Positions 53,608 to 63,546 of a stretch of DNA of 64,000 bases are shown here, in pieces. Under the pieces are notes generated by a model. It was not told the DNA's origin. It saw only the letters and a list, made by a program, of their open reading frames with translations, and ran no database searches. This DNA comes from Minicystis rosea (GTDB lineage: Bacteria > Myxococcota_A > Polyangia > Polyangiales > Polyangiaceae), in contig CP016211.1 in the NCBI GenBank assembly GCA_001931535.1, forward strand, positions 13,438,377 through 13,502,376, in the 5' to 3' direction. Positions within the stretch are counted from its first letter, which is position 1. Each line of letters begins with the position of its first letter. The translations under genes and the position numbers were made by a program.

Positions 53608-55248
53608 TCAGCCTTTCGGCTTGCGGCGATAGAGCCACCAACTGCCCACGTGATCGACGCGCTCGATGCTGGGATCGGCGGCGAACAGCGCGTCGGGTGA
53701 GCGGCCTTGCCGCACCAGGAACCAGTCGAAGAACGCCCCCTTTTGACGGACGTCGAAGAGGTGCGGTGTCCACTCCCATCGGAGCGGCACCGGCGGCGGC
53801 ACCACCGCGCCCGGCTGCTCGCGCGGCCGATACGCGATCGACGACGCGCCCCACACCGCGAAATGAAAGCTGAGCCACCCGCCGCGATCCGCCTGCACGT
53901 AGGCCGGCAGGTGGATGAACGGCGTGCTCGTGCGCGTGGAGCCGCCGTGATCGAAGATCAGGTACATGAGCTTCGGCGCCTTGGGGATGTGCTGCACGAT
54001 GGCGTCGAAGTCGCGCGTCTGCGCGTCGAACTTGCGGTAGTTCGTCACCACCACCGAGGAGACGCCGAGGCCCGCCAGCGCGATCCCCGCGGCCAGCGGC
54101 GCGCGCAGGAAGAGCGGCTTCGGCAAGTCGGGGCACGCGCCGAGCAGCAGGAACGCCGCCGCGGTGGCCTCGCGCGGGTACACGTACCACCACACGCCCA
54201 TCTGCATGGGCAGCATCAGAAACAGCCCGAGGAACACGGCCGCGCACGCGAGCGGGATCACCGTCACCCCGATGCTCCACGCGAGCGACGAGCGCTTGCC
54301 GCCTACTTGGCGCTGCAGCAACGCGACCAGCGCGCTCGCGCCCGCGACGGCGAAGGCCACCGCGAAGAACCGATCGAAGGCCAGCCGCTCCGCCGGATCG
54401 GTGAACGCGCCCGTGAGCAGCCCCGTGAATTCGCCGAGGCGCTCCGTGTGGATCGCGAGCCGACCCATGTCGCCCTCGAGCGCCTTGGGCCGCACCGCGA
54501 GCCACACGATCATCAAGGCCACGGCGGGCACGAGGGGCGCGACGATCGGGCGGATGCGCCGCGTGGCCGGATACATCACGATCGCCGTCCCCACCACGGC
54601 CGCGAGCGCGAACGGGTAACGGAAGATGTGCGTGAAGAACAGCGCCACGAGCGTCACGCCGAGCGCGATCTGCCGGCCGCGCGAAGGTGCGTCGACGAGC
54701 CGCAGCGTGAGCCCGATGCTCATGACGAAGAGCCCGAGCGCGCCCACGAAATTCAGGAAGCCCCAGTGCGTCAGGTTGCACCAGAGGAGCCCCAAGCCGA
54801 GCAGGCCGAGCAGCGGTGACTTCTTCATGCCGTGAAACATCACGGCGAGGCCCGCGGGCACGAGCGCGAGCATCACGGCGGCCGCGATCTTCACGGCCAC
54901 GATCGCCGGGAAGACCAGCATCAGCACCGCGCCGATGGCGTACATCGAGATGTACGGCACCGCGAGCGGGTGCCACTCGAACTGCTCCCGCTGGTGAAAC
55001 GACGGATCCCAGTAGTGCCGGAGCGATCCCGTCGAGGCCGTGTGGAAGGGGAGATCCGTCATCGGCGGGTACTTCGCGGCGGCGAAGGGCGCGATGACGG
55101 CATAGGCGGCGACGGCGACGGCGAAGACGGCGAGCACCGTCTCGGCGGGGGCTTCGCGGGCGCGGCGATCGAGGCGGGTGAGGGCTTCGCGGATCACGGG
55201 CCGCGCGACGGTAGCACGCCGCAGGCGGGCCTCCGCATCGGGGCGCAC
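53608..55248 (-). CDS. Polytopic membrane protein, GT-C-like
   Basis: 546 residues from a GTG at 55248 with GGAGCAGG upstream. About ten transmembrane segments are visible between residues 40 and 410 (AVFAVAVAAYAVIAPFAA, AIGAVLMLVFPAIVAVKIAAAVML, VALMIVWLAV, ACAAVFLGLFLMLP). The first loop has TDLPFHTASTGSLRHYWD, a Asp/His-rich loop as in GT-C glycosyltransferases. A soluble C-terminal domain (410-546) follows (LMYLIFDHGGSTRTSTPFIHLPAYVQADRGG). It is divergent from a second GT-C-like gene (63-bp gap). Function in surface glycan or lipid transfer is inferred. Confidence 0.6.
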   Translation of the reverse strand: MRPDAEARLRRATVARPVIREALTRLDRRAREAPAETVLAVFAVAVAAYAVIAPFAAAKYPPMTDLPFHTASTGSLRHYWDPSFHQREQFEWHPLAVPYISMYAIGAVLMLVFPAIVAVKIAAAVMLALVPAGLAVMFHGMKKSPLLGLLGLGLLWCNLTHWGFLNFVGALGLFVMSIGLTLRLVDAPSRGRQIALGVTLVALFFTHIFRYPFALAAVVGTAIVMYPATRRIRPIVAPLVPAVALMIVWLAVRPKALEGDMGRLAIHTERLGEFTGLLTGAFTDPAERLAFDRFFAVAFAVAGASALVALLQRQVGGKRSSLAWSIGVTVIPLACAAVFLGLFLMLPMQMGVWWYVYPREATAAAFLLLGACPDLPKPLFLRAPLAAGIALAGLGVSSVVVTNYRKFDAQTRDFDAIVQHIPKAPKLMYLIFDHGGSTRTSTPFIHLPAYVQADRGGWLSFHFAVWGASSIAYRPREQPGAVVPPPVPLRWEWTPHLFDVRQKGAFFDWFLVRQGRSPDALFAADPSIERVDHVGSWWLYRRKPKG

Positions 55249-55311
55249 CGGCCTGCTCCGGTTGCAACGACGTGCCCCGCCGCGCCGGCTGTACTAGCTT
55301 CGCGCGCCTTC

Positions 55312-57534
55312 ATGCTCCGGCGACCTCTCGAGCCCCCGCGCGACCTCGATGGCCTCCCCGTCGCCGACCCGCTCGAAGAGCGCGTGGCCCGCATCGTCGT
55401 GCGGATCGCCACCGCGTGGTTCGTGCTCGCGGCCGCGTGGGAGATGTTCGGCCCACTCCTCGCCGGCCATTACGCATCTTCGGCGAGCATGGGGATCATC
55501 GCGGAGAACATGCTCCGCTGGCACATCCCCGGCCCGGTCTGGGAGTACACGCGCACGCGCCCCGGCCCGGAGATGTACTACTGCCATCATCCCTGGGGCA
55601 TCTTCTGGACGACGGCCGCGCTGATGAAGCTCCTCGGCCGCCACGACTACCTCTGTCGCCTCGCGCCCGTCCTCTTCAGCGCCGCCACGCCGCCGCTCCT
55701 CTACGCCATCGGCCGCGCCATCTGGCGTCCCGCCGCGGGCGCCGTCGCGGCCGCGGCGTTCGTGGTGCTGCCCATCACGCTCGCCTTCGCGCATTTCAAT
55801 GCGCTCGAGGTCCCGGTCATCGCGTGGTCGCTCCTCGGCCTCTGGGGCTTCGTGCGCCTCACGCAGACGGGCCGCCGCCGTCACCTCGTCGCGGCCCTCG
55901 GCGGCATGTTGCTCGCGCTCCACGCCGATTGGCCCGGCTTCATGCTCGCCGGCGCGATGCTCGGCTTCGGCCTGCTTCGCGGCTTCGTGGCGCGCGATCT
56001 CTTCGGCCCGATTCGCCATGAGCGCCGCTACGCCGCCTGGTGGGTCGGGAGCGCGACCCTCGCGGTGGTCACGCTGCTGCTCTATCTCCTGCTCTTCAAG
56101 CACTCGAACAAGCTCGGCGATCTCTTCGGCAGCTACGACCAGCGCGCGGCCGGCAACGGCGGCTCGCTCGCTTCGGTGCTCGCTGCGCGCCGTTATTGGA
56201 TCGAGCTCTCGTTCACGCCGATCGCCATCTTCCTCGGCAAGGTCGCGGCGGTGATCTGCGTGCTGCGCCTCCTCGTCCTGCGGCGCGAGCACGAGGTGAT
56301 CCCGCTCGCCGTGCTGGCCATGGCGACCGCGCAATACGTGGTCTTCAAGCAGGGCGCCGACATCCACGTCTTCTGGCCCCATTACTTCGGTGCCTATTTC
56401 GCGCTCGCGATGGGGGCTCTGGTCGCGACGCTCGCGCCGCTCTTCGCGCGCATCACGGCGCTGCGCTCGCGCGCGCCGATCGTCGCGCTCGGCGTGGGCC
56501 TCGTGCCTCTCTTCGCCATCCTCCGCGATGCGGTCCCCGCGCTTCGCTATGCCCGCGAGACCGGCGGCCGCTTCAACGAGAAGGGCCTCGTCATCGACTC
56601 CGACGGCGACAAGGCGGCCTTCCTCCGCCACCTCGATCCCGTGCTCCCCAAGACGGCCGTCATCGGCATGCACGAGGGCATGAAGGCCACGTGGTCCCAA
56701 GTGTGGACGCTCGGCGGCCGCTTGATCGCCGCCAACAAGCCCGCGCCCTCCCGCACGCGCGGCCATGGATCGATCTACCTCGCCGACACCCGCTACATGC
56801 TGAGCGAGGTACAGGGACAGCTCGCCCGCGACTACCACGTCACCGCGGTCGGCCCGCTCTGGATGATCGACGAGAACACGCCTTCCGCGCCCATCGATGC
56901 ATCTTCATTCGTCGAGCGGGAGCCGTCGCTCGCCGAGTGGTACTTCATCTCGGGCACCGAGCCGCATCGCGACGTCGCGAGCGATCCGTTTCTCACCTGG
57001 GAGCTCCGCACCCACTTCGGCCAGCCCGCGGATCCTCCGTCGGTGGAGCCGGTGACGCTCGAGCAGAAGCGCATCGCGCACAACATCGCCGTCGCGACGG
57101 GCAATCCCGCGCGCGCCGCGGCGCTGCGCGGGGAGATCGAGCAGGCGCTCACACGCGTGAACGCGGCCTACGACGACGGGACCAAGCTCATCGGCACGAC
57201 CTTCCACGAAGGCGCGCGCTCGCTGTTGACGATCTGGATCGAGGCCGGCGGCCCGACCCAAGCCGACGTGCAGCTCACCGTGCGATCGAAGGTCACGGCG
57301 CGCGCGCCCTGGTCGCTCACCCTCGCCGATCCGACCGATCGCGAGGTGGGCCTGCCGCTCGCGATCGCGCCGCAGCGCTGGAAGAAGGGCTTTCTCTATG
57401 CTGATCCGGTGTCGATCCGGAAGCGGCCCGGCACCGAGGTGTTCCGGGCCAGCTTCTGGGTGCGAGGCCCGGGCACCGCGCCGAAGCGGGTCGGGCCGGG
57501 TGGGCCGGCGGTCGAGGTGCTGACGCTGCGCTGA
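55312..57534 (+). CDS. Polytopic glycosyltransferase-like membrane protein (GT39/ArnT type)
   Basis: 740 residues. ATG 55312 has TAGCTT 11 nt upstream and no Shine-Dalgarno. Around ten transmembrane segments occupy residues 35-420. The first loop contains TRTRPGPEMYYCHHPWGIFWTTAALMKLLGRHDYLCRLAPVLF, matching the region between TM1 and TM2 in the GT39/ArnT/PMT superfamily. The C-terminal 300 residues are soluble and beta-rich. It probably transfers a lipid-linked sugar to an acceptor outside the membrane. The pair with the divergent 53608 gene suggests a shared pathway. Confidence 0.7.
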   Translation: MLRRPLEPPRDLDGLPVADPLEERVARIVVRIATAWFVLAAAWEMFGPLLAGHYASSASMGIIAENMLRWHIPGPVWEYTRTRPGPEMYYCHHPWGIFWTTAALMKLLGRHDYLCRLAPVLFSAATPPLLYAIGRAIWRPAAGAVAAAAFVVLPITLAFAHFNALEVPVIAWSLLGLWGFVRLTQTGRRRHLVAALGGMLLALHADWPGFMLAGAMLGFGLLRGFVARDLFGPIRHERRYAAWWVGSATLAVVTLLLYLLLFKHSNKLGDLFGSYDQRAAGNGGSLASVLAARRYWIELSFTPIAIFLGKVAAVICVLRLLVLRREHEVIPLAVLAMATAQYVVFKQGADIHVFWPHYFGAYFALAMGALVATLAPLFARITALRSRAPIVALGVGLVPLFAILRDAVPALRYARETGGRFNEKGLVIDSDGDKAAFLRHLDPVLPKTAVIGMHEGMKATWSQVWTLGGRLIAANKPAPSRTRGHGSIYLADTRYMLSEVQGQLARDYHVTAVGPLWMIDENTPSAPIDASSFVEREPSLAEWYFISGTEPHRDVASDPFLTWELRTHFGQPADPPSVEPVTLEQKRIAHNIAVATGNPARAAALRGEIEQALTRVNAAYDDGTKLIGTTFHEGARSLLTIWIEAGGPTQADVQLTVRSKVTARAPWSLTLADPTDREVGLPLAIAPQRWKKGFLYADPVSIRKRPGTEVFRASFWVRGPGTAPKRVGPGGPAVEVLTLR

Positions 57535-57628
57535 TCACTGCGGCCGCCGACATTTTTTCACGCAGGGCCCACTTCGTTCGTTCGGGGGGCTTCGCGTCGG
57601 CGCGCTCCAACACTAGAGTCCCCTCGCC

Positions 57629-58433
<805 letters not shown>

Positions 58434-58459
<26 letters not shown>

Positions 58460-59513
58460 GGCCGCAGGCGGCCCGGATGATCATGGCCCCGCACGCGGCC
58501 CTCGGCCTCCAGCGGGCGGCCGTGCGTTGCACATCGGGGGCGCCGTGGCCGCGCTCGTCGCCGTCGCCGCACTGGCGGTCGTGTTCGGCGCCGAGCCCGT
58601 CTCCCTCGGCCGCGCGTTCGCCGATCCGGCGAGCCTCGATCGCACCATTCTCCTCGACGTTCGCCTCCCGCGCGTCGTCCTCGCCGCCGTCGCCGGAGGT
58701 GGCCTATCGCTCGTCGGCGCGGCCTTTCAGGCCCTTTTGCGCAATCCGCTGGCCGAGCCTTACGTGCTCGGCGTCTCCGGTGGATCCGCGCTCGGCGCCA
58801 CCGTCGCCATCGCGCTCGGCATCGAGGCCACGACCATCCTCGGCGCGGCCCTCGTCCCGGCGGCGGCGCTCCTCGGCGGCCTCGGCGCGACCATCCTCGT
58901 TTATGGCATCTCGCGCGGCGCGCGCGCCGGCGGCTCGGGCACATCGATTCTGCTCGCCGGCGTCATGGTCAATGCCATTGCCGCCGCGCTCATCACCTTT
59001 CTCAAAACGCTCGTCTCGCCCTCGCGCGCCCAGCAGCTCCTCCGCTGGTTGACCGGCTTCATCGATCTCCCCACCGCGCCCGGCCTCGTCGCGGTGACGA
59101 TCTACGTCGGTCTCGGCGCCGCGATGCTGCTGCGCGACGCCGCGCGCCTCAACCTGCTCGCCCTCGGCGACGAGGCCGCGGGGACGCTGGGCCTCGACGT
59201 GCGTGCTCTGGAGCGCCGCGTGTTCTTGGCCTCGTCGTGCGTGGTCGGCGCCATCGTCAGCGTGACCGGCTTGATCGGCTTCGTCGGTCTGGTCGTGCCC
59301 CACGCGCTCCGTCGCGTCGTCGGCCCGGATCATCGCAGCTTGCTCCCGCTCTCGATCGCCGCGGGCGCCGCCATGGTGGTCGCCTGCGATCTCGTCTCGC
59401 GCGTGGCCTTTCGCTTTCTTCACACCGAGCCGCCCGTCGGCGCGGTGACGGCGATCCTCGGCGGCCCGGTGTTCCTCTGGTTGCTTTGGCGCGCGGGGCG
59501 AATCGAAGGGTAG
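58434..59513 (+). CDS. FecCD-family ABC transporter permease (siderophore/cobalamin type)
   Basis: 359 residues if the TTG at 58434 is used (GGAGG 9 nt upstream). Ten membrane spans and the BtuC/FecCD motifs are visible: RLPRVVLAAVAGGGLSLVGAAFQALLRNPLAEPYVLGVSGGSALGA, LLAGVMVNAIAAALITFLK, GDEAAGTLGLDV, GLIGFVGLVVPHALRRVVGPDHR and GAVTAILGGPVFLWLLW. It moves iron-siderophore, haem or cobalamin. No ATPase or binding protein follows in the window; the next gene is convergent. The 35 polar residues before TM1 are unusual and an internal TTG or GTG start is possible. Confidence 0.92.
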
Positions 59514-59517
59514 TGCC

Positions 59518-59560
59518 GTCCGCCCGAAGTCTGGCCACCCCACGCCCCGGACTTGCGGAC
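59518..59560. terminator. Possible terminator between the permease and the 59578 gene
   Basis: GTCCGC and AAGTC (59518-59531, with a 3-nt bulge) pair with GACTT and GCGGAC (59550-59560), giving 11 bp between convergent stops at 59513 and 59578. Confidence 0.4.
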
Positions 59561-59577
59561 TTTGCCGACACGCCACG

Positions 59578-60408
59578 TCACTCGGTGGGCGGTTTCTTCC
59601 CCTCGGCCTCCTTCGTCGCCTTCGCCCTCCGCGCCGCTGCCCTCCTCCGCCGCTCGTATGCGCTCGTCGCCTCGCGCACGATCTCCGGCTGCCCGCGGAA
59701 CACGAACCGCGCCGCCGCGCGCACGATCGACATCCGCTCCCAGAGCAGCGTCGCCACCTTGTTGCGCAGCGCGATCGCGCGTTTCGCCTCCAGCGTCGTC
59801 GGCGCCGGCGTCGCTGGCTTCTCGCGCAGCGCTCTGGCCACGACGCGCGCCTCGTCGATGTGCGCGACGTCGAAGCCGCCGAGCCCGTCGATGGCGTCGC
59901 GGTGCGGCTCCGCCAGGACCGCGTAGTCGTCGAGCGCGCCGGCCAGCGCGTCGGCGCTCTGGGGATCGTCGGCGTGCGCGCTCCCCAGCGCGGAAAGCTT
60001 CGCGTCGTTCTCGTCCTCGACGCCATCGTCGAAGTACCACTCCAGCGTCGCAGTGATCTCGTCGAGCAAAAAGCGGCCGCGCTCGGTGGGATCCGCGAGC
60101 GCGCCGGGGCTCACGGTGAGCAGGTAGCGCGTGTGCGCGTCCTGTCCGGCGCGCTGCAGCGAGAGGATGTCGTCCGCAATCGCCTCGTAGAGGCGGCTCT
60201 TCTCGCCGATCGCGGAGACGAGACCACGGCGTACCACGCGCTTCTTGGCGTCGCGCTCGGGCTCCCAGTACTTGGCGGCGAAGCGGGCGACGTCGACGGC
60301 CTCGCCGAACAAGACGTGCAATGGGAGGTTCGATGGTGGCAGCTCGACGCTCTCGATCTTCGACGCGGCGTCCGCCCACCGATCGAGGTCGCTCTTCTGT
60401 GACGGCAT
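59578..60408 (-). CDS. Unrecognised cytoplasmic protein
   Basis: 276 residues. The ATG at 60408 follows GGGAGGATCACC. The sequence is mostly helical (DLDRWADAASKIESVELPPS, VARFAAKYWEPERDAKKRVV, LVSAIGEKSRLYEAIADDILSLQ, LEAKRAIALRNKVATLLWERMSIVRAAARFVFRGQP). A 30-residue Lys/Arg-rich tail (YERRRRAAARRAKATKEAEGKK) ends it. No membrane segment or known family is recognised. The conserved-looking Trp/Phe-rich middle (FLLDEITATLEWYFDDGVED) suggests a real protein. Confidence 0.7.
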   Translation of the reverse strand: MPSQKSDLDRWADAASKIESVELPPSNLPLHVLFGEAVDVARFAAKYWEPERDAKKRVVRRGLVSAIGEKSRLYEAIADDILSLQRAGQDAHTRYLLTVSPGALADPTERGRFLLDEITATLEWYFDDGVEDENDAKLSALGSAHADDPQSADALAGALDDYAVLAEPHRDAIDGLGGFDVAHIDEARVVARALREKPATPAPTTLEAKRAIALRNKVATLLWERMSIVRAAARFVFRGQPEIVREATSAYERRRRAAARRAKATKEAEGKKPPTE

Positions 60409-60556
60409 GGTGATCCTCCCTGTGCGGGGGAGCGCACGGCCCACGCTGGGCGCAGGAGCACCATGCCCCGTCCCCACGCGCCCCGAGCGCTTCTGGAGAG
60501 ACGGAACGGTCGACAAGTCGAAACACTTCCCGGGACACGCGCGCGGCGACGCCGGT

Positions 60557-60673
60557 GTCCCGGAAGGCTGGTAGCGCGTCCCGGATGGTCAGCTCGATGT
60601 CCCGGAAGGCCCGTTGCGTGTCCCGGAGGGCCGGTAGCGCGTCCCCGGTGGTCAGCTCGATGTCCCGGGAGGG
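60557..60673. repeat. Six-copy 21-bp tandem repeat in a 450-bp intergenic region
   Basis: The motif GTCCCGG (GTCCCCGG once) begins at 60557, 60578, 60599, 60620, 60641 and 60662, each exactly 21 bp apart. Within it GTCAGCTCGATGTCCCGG recurs at a 63-bp superperiod. The region between the 59578 and 60860 genes has no other feature I can identify. Confidence 0.8.
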
Positions 60674-60859
60674 CTCACCACGCGACGGCACGGCCAGAAG
60701 GCGATTGAGCAAGCACGAGGCTCCTCTGCTCGACGTGGGGCAGACCGCACGACGGAGCAGGAGAAGCGACGCTTCGTCGTGCACCCGACGTGGACGATGG
60801 CGAGGGTGTTTGTCACCATGCGCGAAACGGCGCAGCTTCCTTCCCGTAGGAGATTGACG

Positions 60860-61351
60860 ATGCCCACGATCCAAAGCGCCCTGCCGGCCGCTCTGCTCCT
60901 CGCTCTCGCGCTCGTCGGTTGTGGCAGCGACACGACCGGCAGCGGCGGACAGACCACCACGACCTCGGGCCCGGCCTGCGCCACCGATCCGCGCGTGACG
61001 AGCTACGCCGTCGGCATCTCCGCCGCGTCGACCGATGGCAGCATCAAGGTCACCTTCGCCGACGCCTTGCCCGCGCCGCCGGAGAAGGGCGGCAACGTGT
61101 GGACCATCGACGTCGCCGATGCGCAGGGAAACCCGATCGACGGCGCGACCATCACGCTCAAGCCCTTCATGCCCGAGCACGGCCACGCCGCCACCATCAT
61201 CCCCACCGTGAAGGCCGGCGACAAACCGGGCCGCTACGTGGTCGACAACATCGAGCTCTTCATGCCCGGCATCTGGCAGAACACGTTCACCATCACCCCG
61301 AGCGGCGGCGTGGGCGAACCGGTGGTGTTCACCTTCTGCGTGGATGGATGA
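60860..61351 (+). CDS. FixH/YtkA-like lipoprotein
   Basis: 163 residues, ATG at 60860 behind TAGGAGATTGACG. A signal peptide ends in the lipobox LVGC. The domain from about residue 45 (KVTFADALPAPPEKGGNVWTIDVADAQGNPIDGATITLKPFMPEHGHAATIIPTVKAGDKPGRYVVDNIELFMPGIWQNTFTI) matches the YtkA/FixH-like immunoglobulin fold, with its MPEHGH and FMPGIWQ blocks. Two Cys residues are present in the mature part. It is a periplasmic lipoprotein; a metal- or small-ligand-binding role is suggested by the family. Confidence 0.85.
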   Translation: MPTIQSALPAALLLALALVGCGSDTTGSGGQTTTTSGPACATDPRVTSYAVGISAASTDGSIKVTFADALPAPPEKGGNVWTIDVADAQGNPIDGATITLKPFMPEHGHAATIIPTVKAGDKPGRYVVDNIELFMPGIWQNTFTITPSGGVGEPVVFTFCVDG

Positions 61352-61382
61352 TCGATTGGGGAGCTGATCCGCGCGCGCTCTC

Positions 61383-62491
61383 TCAATACCCCTGCGATCG
61401 CATGTAGGCGATGATCTCCGAATAGAAGTCGAGATACTTCCACTCGTTCCCGAGGCCGGGATTCGCCCCCAGGATCTGGCCCACCTCGTCGAGGTGATCG
61501 GCGGGGAGGCAACCCCAGTATTCACCCCAGCGCGCGTCCTTGGCGCGCACGAGGCCGTCGTGAATCGTGTTGCTCGTCCCCCGACGATGAGGCCCGTCGC
61601 GTAGAAGAGGGGATTGAGCGGATCGTATTCGCTCTCCCACGATTTCACGAACGGGACGACGATGTCGGCCTCGCAATCGGAGCCCATGCCGTGCAGCGCG
61701 GAGCGGCCGGCGATGGAGGCGTAGAAGACGCCCGGTGAATTGGGGTGCTTCTGGTTGAAGGCGGTGATGCCCGGCTGCGAGAAGAGCTCGAGCGCTTTGG
61801 TCAGGCTGGTGGCGTTGCCGACGGTGTCGTAGAGCGCGCCGCCGATGAGCTTCGCGAGATCGTCGATGACGTCCTGCGCGTTGGGATCGGCGAGGAGCTT
61901 CATGGCCACGTCGCCCACGGGCGTGCCGTGATGCGGTGTCGAGATGGTGACCACGCTGGCCACCAAATCGGGACGCAGGTGCGCGACCACGCGCGCGTCG
62001 AGGCCACCCTGCGAGTGACCGATGATGTTCACCTTGGCCGCGCCCGTCTGCGCCAGGAAATCCTGCACGCGCAGCAGGAGCTGCTGCCCGCGGAAGTCGG
62101 AGCTGTTGAAGGGATCGACGGCGGGCGTGTCGACCATCTCGCCCTGGGCGGCGAGGTGCTCTTTGACGTTGAAGTAATAGGTCTCGAAATCGAGGCCGGC
62201 GAACTCGTCGAAGCCGAAGAAGCCGTGCGCGAGCACGAAGGGATACGGCGGGCCCGAGCCCACGCTGCCGCCCGTCCCGCTGCTGCTGCTGCTGCTCGTG
62301 GTGCTCGACGGCATCGTGGTGATGCCCCCGCCGCCCGCGCCGCCGGCGCCCGTGATCACGTCGCCGCCGCCCGCGCCGGTCGCGCTCGCGGACGTCAGCT
62401 CCTGCCCGGCGGATCCGCACGCGGACACGCTCGCGGTCGCGGCGAGGAAGAGACACGAGAGGCCCAGAACCCGACTTCGGACTAAGCGCAT
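61383..62491 (-). pseudogene. Triacylglycerol lipase (alpha/beta hydrolase) lipoprotein, frameshifted
   Basis: ATG 62491 begins a lipoprotein signal (LSCLFLAATASVSACGS), then a Gly/Ser/Thr linker. The hydrolase has an oxyanion loop YPFVLAHGFFGFDEF, nucleophile VNIIGHSQGGLDARVVAHLRPDLV and STPHHGTPVGD, like Pseudomonas/Burkholderia lipases. At a run of five C (61578-61582, plus strand) the frame is lost after YATGLIVGG. The other frame continues TSNTIHDGLVRAKDARWGEYWGCLPADHLDEVGQILG...YMRSQGY to the stop at 61383, where DHLDEV carries the likely catalytic His. One missing base explains everything. The same kind of break is in the 31963 permease. Confidence 0.85.
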
Positions 62492-62645
62492 GGGGCGCCA
62501 GGTTCTCGCTTGATCTCGACGATTGTCAAGCGCGCTTCCACGTCGATGAGAGCCTCATTTCCGTTTCCGTCACGCGTTTTCCGCCCCACGCGCCGCGCGG
62601 CGGTTGTCGTTGGTGTGGCGCGCCGAGTCCGGTAGCTTTCGGCCC

Positions 62646-63479
62646 ATGCCCCGAGGCCTGATTCGACTCGCCGCATCCGTGTTGTCTCGCCCCATCGATC
62701 GTCAGCCGTCCAATCCACTTTGCCTCTCGGAGAGGCGAAGTGGGGTGTGGCTCGGCGCGATTGCCCCGCTCGTCCTCGCTGCATGTGGATCGAGCACCCC
62801 GCCGCCCACCGCCGCGCCTCTGCCCACCGCAGAGGCGAGCGCTGCGCCCACCGCCGCGCCCGTGGCCGAGGAGGACCAACCCTTCGGCAAGATCCCCACC
62901 GAGTGCACCGATTCCCAAGGCAAGATGTGCCTGCCCCCGGCCAAGTTCGTGAAGCGCCTCTGCGCCGGGTTCTATCCCGACGTGGCGCTGAGCATGCTCG
63001 GCAAAGGCACGCCGTGGCAGCGTGGTTATCTGCGCGTGAAGAGCGTCGAGGCGTGGAACGCGTCGGGCGGCGTGTCCTCGGCGGAGAAGATCGTGTTCGA
63101 GGAGGAGTTCGTCATCCTCGCGCGCCGCGAGGCCAAGACCGGCGGCATCCAGGTGAGCGGCGCCGGCGGCAGCTACGACGTGCTGCGCTGGGACGGCACC
63201 TGCGCGTCGCTGATGGAGGACGAGGTCTCGCTGCGCGGCTCCTCGACCCCGAAGCACGCCAAGATCCCGTGGAAGAGCCTCGACGACAAAGTCCGCGACG
63301 CGCTCGCCGCCAACGACAAGATCGGCAAGGTCTACGCGGATCGCCGCAAGGAGTGCAAAGGCGCGACGATGGGCGACGTGACCGCCAAGTGCCAGAAGGC
63401 CGACGACCTGCTGAGCACCGTCGTCGTGGAGTTCATGCGCAACGGCGGCGCGCTCCCGGCACCCGCGAAGCTGCCTTAG
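62646..63479 (+). CDS. Unrecognised lipoprotein with uncertain start
   Basis: 277 residues from ATG 62646, or 244 from an in-frame GTG at 62745. The lipobox (LVLAACGSS) lies about 60 residues from the first and 15 from the second start. A TAGCTT box 7 nt before the ATG favours it, but the long n-region is unusual and a hairpin (62715-62743) lies between the two starts. The mature part begins with a Pro/Thr/Ala linker and continues with Cys-containing KIPTECTDSQGKMCLPPAKFVKRLCAGFYPDVALSML. Later segments SAEKIVFEEEFVILARREA and VYADRRKECKGATMGDVTAKCQKADDLLSTVVVEFMRNG suggest a globular domain. No family is recognised. Confidence 0.7.
   Translation: MPRGLIRLAASVLSRPIDRQPSNPLCLSERRSGVWLGAIAPLVLAACGSSTPPPTAAPLPTAEASAAPTAAPVAEEDQPFGKIPTECTDSQGKMCLPPAKFVKRLCAGFYPDVALSMLGKGTPWQRGYLRVKSVEAWNASGGVSSAEKIVFEEEFVILARREAKTGGIQVSGAGGSYDVLRWDGTCASLMEDEVSLRGSSTPKHAKIPWKSLDDKVRDALAANDKIGKVYADRRKECKGATMGDVTAKCQKADDLLSTVVVEFMRNGGALPAPAKLP
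62715..62743. repeat. Hairpin element inside the signal-peptide region of the 62646 gene
   Basis: CCACTTTGCCTCTC and GAGAGGCGAAGTGG form a 14-bp stem with one mismatch and essentially no loop. It looks like a dispersed hairpin element placed in the 5' end of the gene. Confidence 0.5.
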
Positions 63480-63490
63480 AACACGATCCG

Positions 63491-63530
63491 GCTCGAACGA
63501 ACGTGAGCTCGCGCCCGCGTTCGTTCGAGC
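63491..63530. terminator. Bidirectional terminator between the last two convergent genes
   Basis: A perfect 13-bp stem (GCTCGAACGAACG/CGTTCGTTCGAGC) with a 14-nt loop lies between stops at 63479 and 63547. Confidence 0.85.
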
Positions 63531-63546
63531 TTCGCGCGCCCGCGCT

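Noticed and set aside
57553..57561. Run of six T after a GC-rich stretch as an intrinsic terminator of the 55312 gene
   Set aside because: No stable stem directly precedes the T-run that I could pair convincingly.
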